A DNA stretch of 64,000 bases from Circinella umbellata (Eukaryota > Mucoromycota > Mucoromycetes > Mucorales > Lichtheimiaceae), in the NCBI GenBank assembly GCA_025093555.1, contig JAIWNF010000010.1, positions 558,001-622,000 on the forward strand, written 5' to 3'. Both the position numbers and the translations under genes were made by a program. The notes below the pieces were generated by a model, which was given only the letters and a program-made list of their open reading frames with translations, was not told the origin of the DNA and ran no database searches. Below, one piece after another: positions 48,773 through 62,583 of this stretch. Within the stretch, counting starts at the first letter, position 1. The number at the start of each line of letters is the position of its first letter.

Positions 48773-50736
48773 TTAACTTTGCATATTGTTATATCCTAAT
48801 TGTTGTACATTTAAACCAGTTGATGATGTTTGTAATCCAAAATTATCTGCAGCTAAATGACCACTACTATTACTATGGGACATAATACTTGGAGTATGTG
48901 GACTATGTGGACTATATAAACTAGCTGCTTCATCATCGGATAAAAAAGCAGAAGGACTTGGACTAGGAGGCAAAGGGGTTTGAATAGCCATTTGATGTGG
49001 ACTCAATTGTTGAGGAGATGATTGTGAACCGTCTATATTAATTTGTAATCCTCGATTACCTACTTGTGTCGTGGTAATAATATTAGTAGGCTGTTGTAGA
49101 TTTTGTGTTTGAACTGTTAATGGTACGGAAGGACGAGATGGAATTATTTGATCATGATGATGTTGTTGTTGTAATTGAGATTGTTGCTGTTGTTGCTGTA
49201 ATTGTTGTAGTTGTTGTAATTGTTGATGGTGTATTTGTGGAGGTGTATGTGGAGGTGGAGAAGGTGAAGGTGAATGTTCTTGACCTGCACCTAAATACAA
49301 GTTTTGCATGTGTTGTTGTTGTTGTTGTTGTTGATGATGTTGATGGGAGATTTCAGGTGAAGTAATATAAATAGGTGGAGGTTGTTGTTCAGGATCAGGT
49401 TTAATATTTATATTATTGTTATTATTGTTATTATTACTGTTATTATTATTATGAACATTATTATTGTATGCATCGAAATTAAACTCGCTTGGTATTTGTA
49501 CTACTCAAAATTTATTAAAAAGAAAAAGTATTAATTAAAAAAAACCAAACCTTTTTTTCCCTCCACATCATTGTATAGATCCATCCTAAGTCATAACAAC
49601 ACTAACCCCACCTCCCAAAAAATAAAATAAAGACCATTCAAATCAGCTACTACTTACATGGAGCACCTTGTTGATGAGTCAAATAATCCAACATTTGTTT
49701 AATTAACTGTTGTTGAGTTAATTGTCTTCTACGTGTATCAGTCAATTCTCTTACAATTTCAGTAAAATTTTCTTGTAAATGAGCCAATTGTTGCATCATA
49801 TCAGATTGAGCTACTTGCATTACTGCTAAATGAGAACTAATATCACCATTATCTCTTCTTACTACATCTGATTCTAATGCTTTCCGTTTAATTTCATCCA
49901 ACATATCTCCTCTTCCTCGTAAAAACTTTGGATGTGAAAATTCCCATATCTGATTCTCCGCTAATGCTCGATGTCCGCGTGGTGATTTGTTCACTTTATG
50001 GAATCCGTACCTGTGTATATATACATATTTTTATACTTTTTTTTGAGTAACCCAATATATATATATATATTTAAGAAATATTTATTTTTAAATCATGAAA
50101 TAGACTTACATATTTAGTTGTCGAACAAAACTAGAAAAATTATTATGTTTAAAATGCTTTGGTAATACATCACGGGAAAATTCAGTTATATTACATACAA
50201 TAAAGGATGTACCCGTATATGTCCATGCAATCAAATGTTGATATTGCTTATCAACCACCATACTAAAAAGCAAAAGAGAGAAAACATGAATAATTCCCTT
50301 TCTTTCTTTTTAAAGAAAAGAAATATCCCAACTCTTTCTCCCCCATCTTTTTTAACTTTTTTTTGGGATATTATCTTATAAGGAGTATGATTACTTACTT
50401 GTATAATTTGTGTACAAATGTATTTCCACTACTACCTTGTTTTGTTGTTGTTGTAGAAGAAGAAGAAGAAGAAGTAGGTGACGTAGAAGACTGTTGTTGA
50501 GTAGTAGATAAAGAACTAGAATTATTATTAGGTGGTTGTAATGACATTTGTCGAGCAAACTGATTATGTAGTTGTTCTCGTGGAGATTCAGAAGGAGAAG
50601 CATAAGGTGATATATGAGGTGATATATGAGGTGAATTGATGGGTGAACCCGAAGTAACTGATCCTCCATTATTGTTTAATATTGAATGAGGTGCAACCCA
50701 TGATGACACTGATGGTGTACGTCCGTGTTGATGCAT
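48773..50736 (-). CDS. Heat-shock-factor-type transcription factor
   Basis: Four exons (50736-50399, 50262-50110, 50010-49658, 49500-48773) give 523 residues. The HSF DNA-binding domain spans three exons: FVHKLYNMVVDKQYQHLIAW, then VLPKHFKHNNFSSFVRQLNM, then YGFHKVNKSPRGHRALAENQ. SFVRQLNMYGFHK is the recognition helix and turn. A Leu-rich helix (LAHLQENFTEIVRELTDTRR and LTQQQLIKQMLDYL) is the likely trimerisation part. The N-terminal arm is Ser-rich with repeated SPH motifs; the C-terminal half is Gln/Asn/Ser/Pro-rich and suits activation. It could be Hsf1 proper or an Sfl1/Mga1-like relative, which I cannot separate. Confidence 0.88.
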
Positions 50737-51362
50737 TGTGTCGAGAGAAAACCAAAACAAGGTATTTAAAAAAAAATAAGAGTTAAAGTAATCGAAAGGG
50801 AGGGAACGAAAAAAAAAAAAAAGGGAGAGAGAGAGAGACGGAAAAAGTTCTAACAAAGTTCTTTAATATCAAACAAATTGTTATTACGTCACGTGCAATA
50901 AGACAAAGAGACAAAAGATACAACAAAAAGAAGAGAGAAAGAAAGAAAGAAAAAGAGTAAAACTATTATTATACATTTAAAATATAACACAACTTTTCTT
51001 ACTTCTTGGCTACGCCGAATTAAACGCCGGATTTAGTTTGGTCTGTTTTTTTTTTTTTGAGTACGTAGCTTCCCTCTCTCCTTTTTTTCCCCTTCTTGAA
51101 TATAAAAGGAACAAGTCCGACCGTCGCACTGCACCAAACCACACGTACCTACTATCAAACGAACTTATTCGTTATCGGTGATCAAGCCATCAAAAAAAAA
51201 AAAAAGTGCTTTACACGTTGTACAAACTCATGCGAGACGTTTCAGGGTTCTTTTTTTTCTTTTTACTTTATTTTTTTCTAGCTTTTTATTTTCATTTGAT
51301 TCAAATGATTATCTAGGTACAACTCAATAATTAATTAAAAAGAAAAGAAAGAATACACACAC

Positions 51363-51404
<42 letters not shown>

Positions 51405-52424
51405 CTCAATTAGGATTATATACATTTTTTTTATTTGAAAAAATAAAAAAGAGTATATATAAAGGAATGATGAAACTGAGAGTGCTTGTATACACACACA
51501 TATATATATATATGTATATATATACTTATGTGTGTATATAACAAATAAAGTTCTTAATGCGAGCAATCAAATCAAATCATATAATGAAAAGAGTGTGTGA
51601 AAACTCATATATATATGATCTAAACCCAACAATCAATTTGTGTTACCATTGGTAACTTGGCTGCATAGCAACAAAGTATGAGTTGTTATTAATTAATGAT
51701 ATATATTCATATACAGAAAAAGAAGAGATTGCTACTTATTTTAAAGTGCTTTGGTTTAAGAACTTCAAGGTAAAAGCAGCGGAGAGAAAATAAATAAAAA
51801 AAAGTGAGGTCATCGGTACATATTAATATGCAAAAGATGAACGTTGGATCATTTACAAAAGAAGACATAACTACGTGACCCTTGCTTCAAAGTTTATGTT
51901 TTGATAAGCTGAGAAAGTTGTGTATATGTATAAGTGAAATAACAGTCAACAGTAAGTTCAAGTCAGAACTGTTTTATGTATATCACCCAAAGATGATTAC
52001 AATATTACTTTATTGAAATATAATGATAACTAATATGCTCCTCCCCTTGCTATTCCTAGTTATTTTTTTTTTTTGTTTTTTCTTCTTTTTCCATTTTATA
52101 GTTGCAGATTTTCTTAAATATTAGGGAGGGAGAAAACCAGGAGAAAAAAGGGTGTCGAGTGGAGTAACGCCATCATCATCACCATCATCATAATGTCTTT
52201 TTTAAAGATAAATATATTTCTAGATTTTTTAGTATGATCTAATTGTTTTCTTTTTAGTCAAATACGTAAATCAAAAAAAGGTCAAGTAATAGGTGTGTAT
52301 ATATATATATAAGAGGGTGCGTGTTTATAATACGTAATATTGTACATTGCAGTATACAAACAAACACAAATAAACATTCTAAAATTGTTAAAATAAAATA
52401 TTTATTTTATACGTAAATATTTAA
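50737..52424. other. Intergenic between HSF and ZWF1 genes
   Basis: 1.7 kb: HSF upstream region, then AT microsatellites (TA runs near 51366-51395 and 51500-51535) and the ZWF1 3' flank. No gene recognised. Confidence 0.55.
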
Positions 52425-54252
52425 TTATTTTCCAACGCTTTGAACTGGCCATTGATATTCTACATCAGATCTACGTACGACACCATATTTTTTAACAAAA
52501 TCATCCAATTCCTTGGGACCACGAGAACCATATGGATAAGGCTTGGGTTCAATACGATCTCTTTCAATTTTATGCAACAACGGTGTAAAAATACGCCAAG
52601 CCGCATCCAATTCATCATCACGTACAAAATTGGCATGATCACTTCTCAAAATATCCAATATAAGACCTTCATAGGCATCAGGAACTATATAATGTATAGA
52701 TTTTTAAAAGTTAATAATTTTCCTTTTCTTTTCTTTCCAATAAATATATACATATTGCAATTTTTTTTTACCTCTCATATCCTTATATCGATCTTTATAA
52801 GTCAAATCCAAATCCGTTGTAATTATTTGTTGTGATAATCCAGGTCTTTTATTATTAAACTTGAAATAAATTGCTTCACCAGGTTGAATACGTAAAACTA
52901 ATTCATCACGTACAGCTCCTTCATATAAAGATCCCTTGGGTGTATCTTTAAATTGTATACGAACTTCCACTTTAGCATTATCTAAACCTTTACCAGCTTT
53001 TAAAATAAAAGGTACTTTTTTCCAACGTTCATTTTCAATCCAAAGAACCAAAGTTGCAAATGTGGGACAAATACTATCTTGTGGCACAGTATCATCATCT
53101 TTATAACCAGGCTTATCATTACTGGCAACATATTGTCCCAAAAGACTATCCTCAAGTGTAATGGGTTTGACATGACGTAAAAGATCTACTTTAGCATCTC
53201 GTATAGATTCTGGATCTCGACCAGCGGGTTTTTCCATGGCAACAAGTGAAAATACTTGTAATAAATCTATTATATGTTTTATATATATTATATAAGTTTA
53301 GTCATTGTTGTCATGGCGATGATAATAATATACTTACGGTTTTGCATAACATCACGAATAATATTATATTCATCAAAATATCCACCACGACCTTCTGTAC
53401 CAAATGGTTCTTTTAATGTGATTTGAACATTATCAATACTTTCAGCACTCCACATAGGTCCCAAAAACATATTTGCAAAACGTAATGTCATGATATTCTT
53501 GACCATTTCTTTACCCAAATAATGATCGATTCGATAAATCTATATATATATATATATATATATATGTTATTGAAAGAATAACAATTAATCTAATATAATA
53601 TAAACCTTTTTTTTTACCTCATCTTCTTTGAATAATTCACCCAAATCCTTGGCTAATTGAGTTGAACTTTCCAAATCTTTACCAAATGGTTTTTCAATTA
53701 CAAGACGATTATGACCTTCTGAACTATAAACATATTTACTTAATCCAGCAGCCACAGGTAAAAAGACAGAAGGAGGTAAAGCCATATAAAATAATCGATT
53801 CTTTTGACCTTTTTCCAAGTTACGTTCTTGTTCTAATTCTTTAACATGTTTATCCAACGTTTTCCATGATTCATCTTGATCATATTGTCCTTGTGTATAA
53901 TCAGTGATTTTTAAAAATTCATCCAATTTTTTTTTATCAGAATCAGAATTTATTTTTAAATGAGCTGTAATACGTTTAACATATTCTTCCCGAGATAAAT
54001 CGGATCGAGCATATCCAGTAATATGAACTTTTTTGGGTAAAAGTCCAGCAGAATATAATTTGAAAAGTGCTGGATATGTTTTTTTACCAGCTAAATCACC
54101 CGATGCTCCAAAAACTAAAAAACTATTGTTTTAGCCAAAGAACAAAAAAAAAGAGAATTTAATTATTATTATTATTATTTACCAATAATGGTGATAGCAT
54201 CACCTATTTGTTGAGAAACTTGTTCTTGTAACTTCTTTAACTCTGATGCCAT
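52425..54252 (-). CDS. ZWF1: Glucose-6-phosphate 1-dehydrogenase
   Basis: Five exons (54252-54183, 54114-53618, 53539-53338, 53266-52772, 52684-52425) give 507 residues, the usual size. The NADP-binding motif is [12 protein letters not shown] (about residues 24-35). The substrate site is [17 protein letters not shown], which contains the diagnostic [21 protein letters not shown] and the C-terminal [20 protein letters not shown] are also typical. It is the first enzyme of the oxidative pentose phosphate pathway and the main source of cytosolic NADPH. All motifs are intact. Confidence 0.97.
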
Positions 54253-55303
54253 ATTATTATATATATAAAAAAATAATAATAACAAATCTATTATAAAAGA
54301 AAAGGAATAAAGAAAAGAGTATATAAACTATATACCTCATTGAATCCCAAATTATGATTTCTTTTTTTATTTATGAAGGGGTTTGGTGTTTTCACTTTGA
54401 TTAAAAAAAAACCTTACACAACCATGACGAAAAATGCATAAATCGGAGAGAAACTTTTTCCATTTTTGGATAGACTCACCAAAAATAAAATGATGAAATA
54501 ATTTTTTGTTTCTTATATTTTTTTTTCCAACATGATTTACTGAAAAATATGAGGTAGGCACTAGTACCTCATTACATTTATGTAAATGTTTAAAATCGCA
54601 TGCATTTCCCAGCTTCTATCCTTTTTTTTTCTTTTAAAAAAAAACAACCGAAAACTATGAGTAGTGTAAACCGAGTCTCTTTTTCTTTTTACCAATAGTT
54701 TCTTTTTTTGAAACATGAAAAATGTGCTGGCTATATCTGAATTTTTTTATTTTACATGTTTCATTTAATTAATATTACGAGCTTATTACTTACGTTTGAA
54801 AGATATTATTTTCCCAGAGTACATAAAGCAAATAGAGCAGACCCATTGTTTTGCTACTTAATCAAGAATGAGACCAACTTTGTAACGTGGATAACTTATC
54901 TCAAATATGATTTATGGCTTGTACGTATAAGTGGAACCAAGTTCGGAAGGGGTCAAAACACATCGAGTAGCTTTTGTAAATAGTGTTGTAGAAGTAGGCA
55001 GTTGATGTAGTGTGCTCTAGTGGTGCCTGCTCTGGTGCTACACAATGATAGTCTTTTAGAAGCGAGCGTTGTTACTTCTAGTTCACAGTAAAGTGCGTAC
55101 TACCAAGTACTAACGGTTTTCCCCCCGCAAAAGTAAATTATTCATTTGTTGAGATATTTCTTGTTATTATATACCTACCTACTAAATGTGTGGATAATAA
55201 TAACATTATAATAAATCGAAAGGTTTTATTTATTACATCTGTCTCGAGGGATAATAACTGAAATAATAAAGTGATTGACATTAGTTGTGATTGAGTAATT
55301 ATT
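54253..55303. other. Intergenic, no gene seen
   Basis: ZWF1 upstream region and AT-rich DNA up to the segmental duplication. A short AAAGTGCG/CTGCTCTGGTGC-rich stretch near 55010-55130 is less AT-rich but has no recognisable tRNA fold. Confidence 0.5.
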
Positions 55304-57725
55304 ATACAGATAACTGTTATAATATTTTATAGATATTAAAGAATCTCATGAATGAAAAATCACATAATATCTAATTTTGATTTCATATAGCAATAATAAT
55401 TAAAAAAGATATTCTTTATCAACAATATACATAATTATTCTTTATAGTTATATACCAATCCAAATATGGTAATAAATACCACGCTATTTACTTTAAAAAG
55501 GCAATTTGTTCAAAGATGGTCAATTTTCATTTTATTTGAAACATATATGAGTATAATTTTTATTGAGATATAATATAATATACATGATAATAATGATGAT
55601 GATGGGATTATGATAGTAGTAATGATAAAAAATACAATAGTTAATAAAAATATACAAGGAATGATAAATGAAGGAGGTAAAAAAGTATGATGTAATATTT
55701 TCATAATGCTAATGATATGCTTTTTATGTTGAGAAAAATGTTATATGATAATAAGAATGAAATGATTGCTTTTCTTTTCTTGTAAGTACGATTAGCAAAA
55801 AAAGGTGGGGTATAATAAGAGTATACAAGTTTGGTTATTATTATTAAGCGCCCGTATTAGTTGGATCAATGCCTTGAGTATAAGTTGCTCGACCACCCAT
55901 TGGATCAATAAATTGACCCAAAACATCAGGAACATTACTATTTCTCATAGGATTATTGAGAAATTTAGAAGACGCAATAGGTCTACTTTTATTTTGTTCA
56001 CGCTTAGTTATTTTCTTTGATGAAGAGTTAATCTCACTCTTAACTTTCTTGTTGGATCGTGTGAATGGAAACATTTTTTAAAATTGAATTGAAAAGGTAT
56101 AGCTTTCGTTGTTTTGAGACAAAAAGATGAATATAAAAGACTGTAAAGAAGTAAAGAAAAAATTATTTTTGTTGTGAAAGTTGGTTGTTTATATAATTTT
56201 TTTTGAACAACTTCTTTCACCTTCCTTCCATCTCATAGAAACTTATAAATCCGGATTACTGGTCGAAAGGGGGAAAATTTTTGATCTAGTTACACAAAAA
56301 CAGTGACAGAACAGAAATTTCTCAACTTGGTCCCTCTACTCAGCAATTCTTTATTGTTCTATGATATTTTCCATATAGGGTCAAAAACAAAAAACACGGG
56401 AGTGCAAATGATATTACACTGTCAAAAGAGCCTGTTACGATATTGGATATTGCGTGTATGAAGTTTGTTTTACAAAGTATTATTATAAGATTTATTATTT
56501 TTACAAGTAAATGGAGTTTTTTCACTAATTTACGAAAAAGAAAAAAAACGTAACCGCAGAAACAAATTACCTTTTTTGTCGCATTAAAACTCGTGTCATA
56601 TTGGTGTAACAACCTATTTTTTCCAAAGAAACTATAATATCTTGTAAAGAAGTATTCTATGGATTAGTTATACAAGAAAAATCAAATGGAGGATAGTGCC
56701 TCTACTGAGTTTATTCTTATTTCAGCCAATGATTGAAAAGTATTAAGCTACCAGAATTCTCAACTTGCATTTGCATAAACCAATTATTTTTGTGCTTTCT
56801 TTAAAAAGATTACTTCCTTGACCTTCTTTACTTAGTCATTAATTATATTTCTCTACTATTTTAGTTTTTTTTTTCTCTGTAGATAAACGGAACTCTTCCG
56901 TTACTCTAAACCTTATTTATTATCAACTTTTTCCGAATGTCTGGGTAATTTTTTTTTTTTGTGAGCCTGTAATTATTAACAAAATAGTTGAGTAGGGATA
57001 TCACTTTTCATGGCATCTACAGATCAGAGGAGAAGCAAACATCATAATTAAAACTTCTCAGCAACAATCCCAGAAAATCATTTCAGTCGGGAGAATGTTG
57101 CTGGGAGATTGAAGGGAAAATAAGAATATAGGATTTTCAGCTTATTTTTGTTGGGAGTAATTTGCTGGAAATTGGGGCGCCAAGAATAAAATTCTCTTGT
57201 CATCTTTGTTGGGAAGATGGAAGACCACCCCATGCAATTATTTCATTGAAACAAATGTGGTGCACGATTTAAAATACTTTATAATGTTGGTTCAATATTT
57301 GATGCAGTGCAACCTATTTTATTTTTTTTTCTTTGACATTAATTATTATTAAATCTTATCCATAGCAACAAAATTTACCCGATACGTACTGGGTAAAAAA
57401 AAAACTTTGTAATCCTATATTCTCTTTTATTTTACATGTATATATACTATTAACATTATAGATGAGTAGATATATTTTTGTTTTTCATCAAGTCTATTAG
57501 TAAACAACTTCACAGACACACAGAGACTTATCAATGAACAAGAAAAATGTTTAACAGACCTCGTTCAGTTCAATATATTACATAAGATCTAATGTATGCA
57601 ATTGGTAACTACATCAATTAAGAAGGAGAAAACTGATCTCACGTAAATTTATCCCACTAATGGTATATAGAAAGATGTGAAACGTTAATGCTAAATACCT
57701 ATTTCACGAATATAGTTTATAATAT
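55304..57725. repeat. Segmental duplication of about 2.4 kb, copy 1
   Basis: It matches 60236-62583 in the same orientation over its whole length, with scattered substitutions and small indels. The limits are a shared CAGATAACT.TTATAATATT start and a shared CTAAATACCTATTYCAC.ATATA end. It includes the 76-codon gene at 55844-56074 and about 1.6 kb of its upstream region. Confidence 0.88.
55844..56074 (-). CDS. Small basic protein of unknown function, duplicate 1
   Basis: 76 residues: a basic Ser/Lys-rich N-terminal half (MFPFTRSNKKV, KKITKREQNK) and a more ordered C-terminal half (NNPMRNSNVPDVLGQF, then GGRATYTQGIDPTNTGA). It has no signal peptide or membrane segment, and I do not recognise the family. 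The coding DNA differs from the second copy at four positions, with no indels, while the flanks have many indels. That supports the frame being real and under constraint. About 40 bases lie between the shared TATA-like upstream region and the ATG. Confidence 0.6.
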   Translation of the reverse strand: MFPFTRSNKKVKSEINSSSKKITKREQNKSRPIASSKFLNNPMRNSNVPDVLGQFIDPMGGRATYTQGIDPTNTGA

Positions 57726-60235
57726 GTTGTCGAATATAAACATAAATAAAAATATCAATCTCCTTAGCTTCATGCAGACTGCTTTTCTCATTACTTATAT
57801 TGCTAATACTATCAGTAAACGCATTTGTATAAATACTATTCATGAGTTGCTAATTTTCATTTTAAATATGTACGTACGTGATGAAACAATAATTTTGGAG
57901 AATATCATTTGATTCTAAAATGGATGCATATAAATATATCTGAAAACACATATACACAAAATTTGTAAACTCTGTTAATGATAACTTCTATTTTTTCTAA
58001 TTATACAATAAGAGAATTTATTATGTAGTAAAATGCTAAGTAGTTGCTTCCCCGTGTCACATTGTCAGCCCCCCTATAATCCAATAATGGATCCAGATAA
58101 ACACTGCTCACATCGTCAAATAAAAAGATACCATTGAGAGATCTAGAGATGTGCGCGATTCAACACGCTATAAATCCAACAGATGTATCGCTTTTATACC
58201 AACCAGCCCCCATTTTTTTTACCACACATCACCATCAATAACTTGTGTTATTCTATTCATTTTTTTTATCAACCTGTATAAATATTCATGCAAACAACAA
58301 CACTCTCAATTTCTATACCCTCACTTATTCATCCAAATAAATTCATTTAAGCATCAGTATGCTTTTTATAAAATTATAATGTTACTCTATTCTATAAGTT
58401 GTAATTATTCCAGATAAAAACTATTACGTATTCAAAAAAAAGAGCTACTTAATATCTTAGCACCATCATAGTATCACAAATATCAGTTTATTTCTCTCAT
58501 AATAAACTGCATAAATATATACTGTTACGTACTCTCATGTATATATTTAATTATGTTATTATATCATTACCATTCAACTTGTACATATCCGTCCAACTGG
58601 ACAAAATGAGAGTCTTTAACAATTAATTATTCCTCATCAGAGTGATTCTATACACCATACAAGAATCTCATGTTTTAGCTTTCAATATGTAGTTTTTGTT
58701 TAATATGCTTACATGAATGAATGTTTTATTTGTCATAACCAGCCTCAGTTGAAAATTGGGGTTACATTCTGAGTGGCACAAAAAAAAACTTGTGTGCGAT
58801 CTGACAATTGCTTTCTTTCCCTTGATCGCACCATTACGAATGTCCAACAAGACAATAATGAGTCGAGAGATCTTGAACGATTTATGAATCAGGTCAAAAA
58901 TATTTTTAATTAAACTATATAAACTTATAATAATCAAAAACTTTGTTTTTTTGTGCCCTTGCCAAAGTAAAAAAAAAAAAAAAAAGAACAATGGGATGAA
59001 GGGGGTCTGTGCTTTTTTTTCGGAGTTGGTTGTGAAACAGTGTGTGCTCATAATGCAAAAGAAACAGCTTGTTACTTTCTTCATTACCATGGCAACCATG
59101 CTCCTTTACTTTTAAATCATCACTCCCTTCCATTTTTATTCACACAAGCTTATACTATACTTAGTAATCCTATCGCCCTGCACTGTACTTGAAATTAACT
59201 GAGCCAATGAAAAGCTTGAAAAATAAAAAAATTTAAAGCGGTCACGTAAAAAAAAGGGGTGCACTAAAATCTTGGGTTACTTCTATTACTAAAAATGGAG
59301 AAGTACCCAAAAATTATGGCACCCAAAAAAAAGCTATAAAAGACGTTCATTTTTTCCCTTTTTTTCCCTCTTTTTTTTTTTTTTTTTTTTCTGAAATAGG
59401 CTTCGGCCCGGCTTCGGCCCAGGCAATTAGTTGCAATCAGCTTTTTACCTTTAAAAGTTCAGGGTGAACTACACTCATGAAGTGCTCTCTGGTTAAGGAA
59501 TGGGCCATTTTGAGTAAAATAGCTTCGGTTATTTTATTTGATTTGGTCACCTCCTTAATTTGGAAAGTATGTTGAGTGTACGATCCTATGGACATTTTAA
59601 AGTAAAATGCTGTTTACACTAGTTGCCTGGGCATGAAGTGCGTTAGGATGATCGGAGTATCAGCTAGTTACTTAGTTAACACAATATAATAAATAAATGA
59701 ATAATAATTTTTTTTTGCGTATGACGATGAATTGAATTCTTTTTTAATTTTAATTTTTTGCTGGTATAATAATGCGCGTGACATTATAAAAACACGCGTT
59801 TGAATTTCTTTTTTTTTTGACCACGCACATTTCCTCCATCTTTTTTTTTTTTTATTTTCTTTTCACGAAATGCCATTTGTTTGAACTAAGTATAAAAATA
59901 TTACAGATCCTCATTATGTGAATTCGTGGTAGAATTTAAACATTTCCTGTTTTTTTATTAAAACTTCTAAATGTTTCAACAAGTCTCAGGCAAAAATAAA
60001 TAATACTTGCCGTTGGTGAGTGTAAGTAAAATGAGTAAATCATTTTTTTATTGTTTCCAAGATATTTTTTTTGAAGGTCTTATGATCCACAACTAATCTT
60101 ACACTTTATTCTATGGTCAATGACGATATTATAATTCATAAAGTAATAATAGTATGTAACTTACCATTCTAATATTTAACGAAAATAGTTTACTCTTTTA
60201 TTTTTTACGTATATTTGCTGACTGCGTAATTATAT
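57726..60235. other. Unique spacer between the two duplicated segments
   Basis: 2.5 kb of AT-rich DNA with poly(A/T) runs near 58970 and 59371-59390. A CGGCTTCGGCCC tandem pair lies at 59402-59421, and a short hairpin (GGGTTACTTCT and AGAAGTACCC) at 59274-59311. The frame at 58668-59099 is interrupted by a homopolymer and is not convincing. Confidence 0.5.
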
Positions 60236-62583
60236 CCAGATAACTATTATAATATTTTATAGTTATTAAAGAATCTCATGAATGAAAAATCACATATCTA
60301 ATATCCAATCTTGATTTCATATAGCAATAATAATTAAAAAGGATATTCTTTATAGTTATATATTAATCCAAATATGGTAATAAATAACACGTTATTTACT
60401 TTAAAAAGGCAATTTGTTCAAAGATGGTCAATTTTCATTTTGTTTGAAACATATATGAGTATAATTTTTATTGAGATATAATATAATATAATATACATGA
60501 TAATAATGATGATGATGATGATGGGATTATGATAGTAATAATGATAATAATACAATAGTTAATAAAAATACAAGTAATAATAAATGAAAGAGGTAAAAAA
60601 GTATGATGTAATATTTTCATGATGTTAATGATATGCTTTTTATGATGAGAAAAATGTTATATGATAATAAGAATGAAATGATTGCTTTTCTTTTCTTGTA
60701 AGTACGATTAGCAAAAAAAGGTGGGGTATAATAAGAGTATACAAGTTTGGTTATTATTATTAAGCGCCCGTATTAGTTGGATCAATGCCTTGAGTATAAG
60801 TTGCTCGACCACCCATTGGATCAATAAATTGACCCAAAACATCAGGAACATTACTATTTCTCATCGGATTATTGAGAAAGTTAGAAGACGCAATAGGTCT
60901 AATTTTATTTTGTTCACGCTTAGTTATTTTCTTTGATGAAGAGTTAATCTCACTATTAACTTTCTTGTTGGATCGTGTGAATGGAAACATTTTTTAAAAT
61001 TGTATAGCTTTCGTTGTTTTGAGACAAAAAGATGAATATAAAAGACTGTAAAGAAGTAAAGAAAGAATTATTTTTTGTTGTGAAAGTTGGTTGTTTATAT
61101 AATTTTTTTTGAACAACTTCTTTCACTTTCCTTCCATCTCATAGAAACTTATAAATCCGGATTACTGGTCAAAAGGGGGAAAATTTCTGATCTAGTTACA
61201 CAAAATCAGTGACTGAACAGAAGTTTCTCAACTTGGTCCCTCTACTCAGCAACTCTTTATTGTTCTACGATAATTTCCATATAGGGTCAAAAACAACAGA
61301 CACGTGAATGCAAATGATATTACACTGTCAAAAGACCTTGTTACGATATTGGATATTGTGTGTATGAAATTTGTTTTACAAGGTATTATTATAAGACTTA
61401 TTAATTTTACAAGTGGATTTTTTTTTGATTTACAAGTGAATTAAAAAAAGAAAACAAAAAAAAAAAAACGTAACCACGGAAACAAATTACCTTTTTTGTC
61501 GCATTAAAACTCGTGTCATATTGGTGTAACAACCTATTTTTTCCAAAGAAACTTATACAAGAAAAAATCAAATGGAGGATGGTGCCTCTACTGAGTTTAT
61601 TCTTATTTCAGCCAATGATTTATTAAGCTACAGAAATTCTCAACTTGCATTTGCATAAACCAATTATTTTTGTGCTTTCTTTAAAAAAATTACTTCCTTG
61701 ACCTTCTTTACTTAGTCAATAATTATATTTCCCTACTATTTCAGTGTTTTTTTTCTCTGTAGATAAACGGAACTCTTCCGTTACTCTAAACCTTATTTAT
61801 TATTATTTGTTTCCGAATGTCTGGGTATTTTTTTTTTTTGTGGGCCTGTCATTATTAAGAAAATAATTGAGTATGAATATTTACTAGAGCAGAAGCAAAC
61901 ATCATCATTCAAAACTTCTCAGCAGCAATCCCAGAAAATCATTTCAGTCGGGAGAATGTTGCTGGGAGAGAGGACTTTCAGCTTATTTTTGTTGGGAGTA
62001 ATTTTGCTGGGTACTGGGGCGCCAAGAATAAAAAATTCTCTTGTCATCTTTGTTGGGACAATGGAAGACCACCCCACGCAATTCTCTCATTGAAGCAAAC
62101 GTAGTACACGATTTACAATACTTCATAATCTCGGTTCAAGATTCGATGCAGTGCAACCTACTTTTTTTTTTTTCCTTTGACATCAATTATTATTAAACCT
62201 TATTTTTTTGCATACAATTTATCCATAGCAACAAAATTTACCCGATACTGGGTAAAAAAACCATGCAAGCCTATATTTATTTTTTAATTTTACATGTATC
62301 TATACTATTAACAGTATAAATGAATAGTTCTATTTTTGTTTTTCATCAAGTCTATCAGTAAACAATTTTCATAGGTACCACAGAGACTTATAATGAGCAA
62401 AAAAAAAATGGATAACTTCCTTCAGTCAAATATATCACATAATATCTTATGTAATTAGTAACTACATCAATCAAGAAGGAGGAAATTGGTCTCACATAAA
62501 TTTATCCAAATAAATGGTATATGAAAGAGTGTGAAAAGTGAATACTAAATACCTATTCCACTCATATAGATTATATAATGTTT
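60236..62583. repeat. Segmental duplication of about 2.4 kb, copy 2
   Basis: Partner of 55304-57725. Relative to copy 1 it has small deletions, for example about 45 bases near 61550 and about 30 bases near 61890, plus an insertion of about 15 bases near 62202. Confidence 0.88.
60760..60990 (-). CDS. Small basic protein of unknown function, duplicate 2
   Basis: 76 residues, identical to duplicate 1 except three replacements (Lys to Asn near residue 12, Ser to Ile near residue 30 and Lys to Asn near residue 37). The frame, start, stop and upstream region are conserved, so both copies may be expressed. No family recognised. Confidence 0.6.
   Translation of the reverse strand: MFPFTRSNKKVNSEINSSSKKITKREQNKIRPIASSNFLNNPMRNSNVPDVLGQFIDPMGGRATYTQGIDPTNTGA

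Noticed and set aside
55805..56020. 71-codon plus-strand frames at 55805 and 60721
   Set aside because: Antisense to the duplicated 76-residue gene. They are conserved only because the DNA was duplicated recently, and the minus-strand product has the more protein-like composition.
58668..59099. 143-codon minus-strand frame
   Set aside because: Contains a homopolymer Phe run from a poly(A) tract, has no recognisable domain, and is not supported by splice signals.
59396..59425. Tandem CGGCTTCGGCCC as a possible structured RNA or promoter box
   Set aside because: Only two short units with no supporting context; too little to call.
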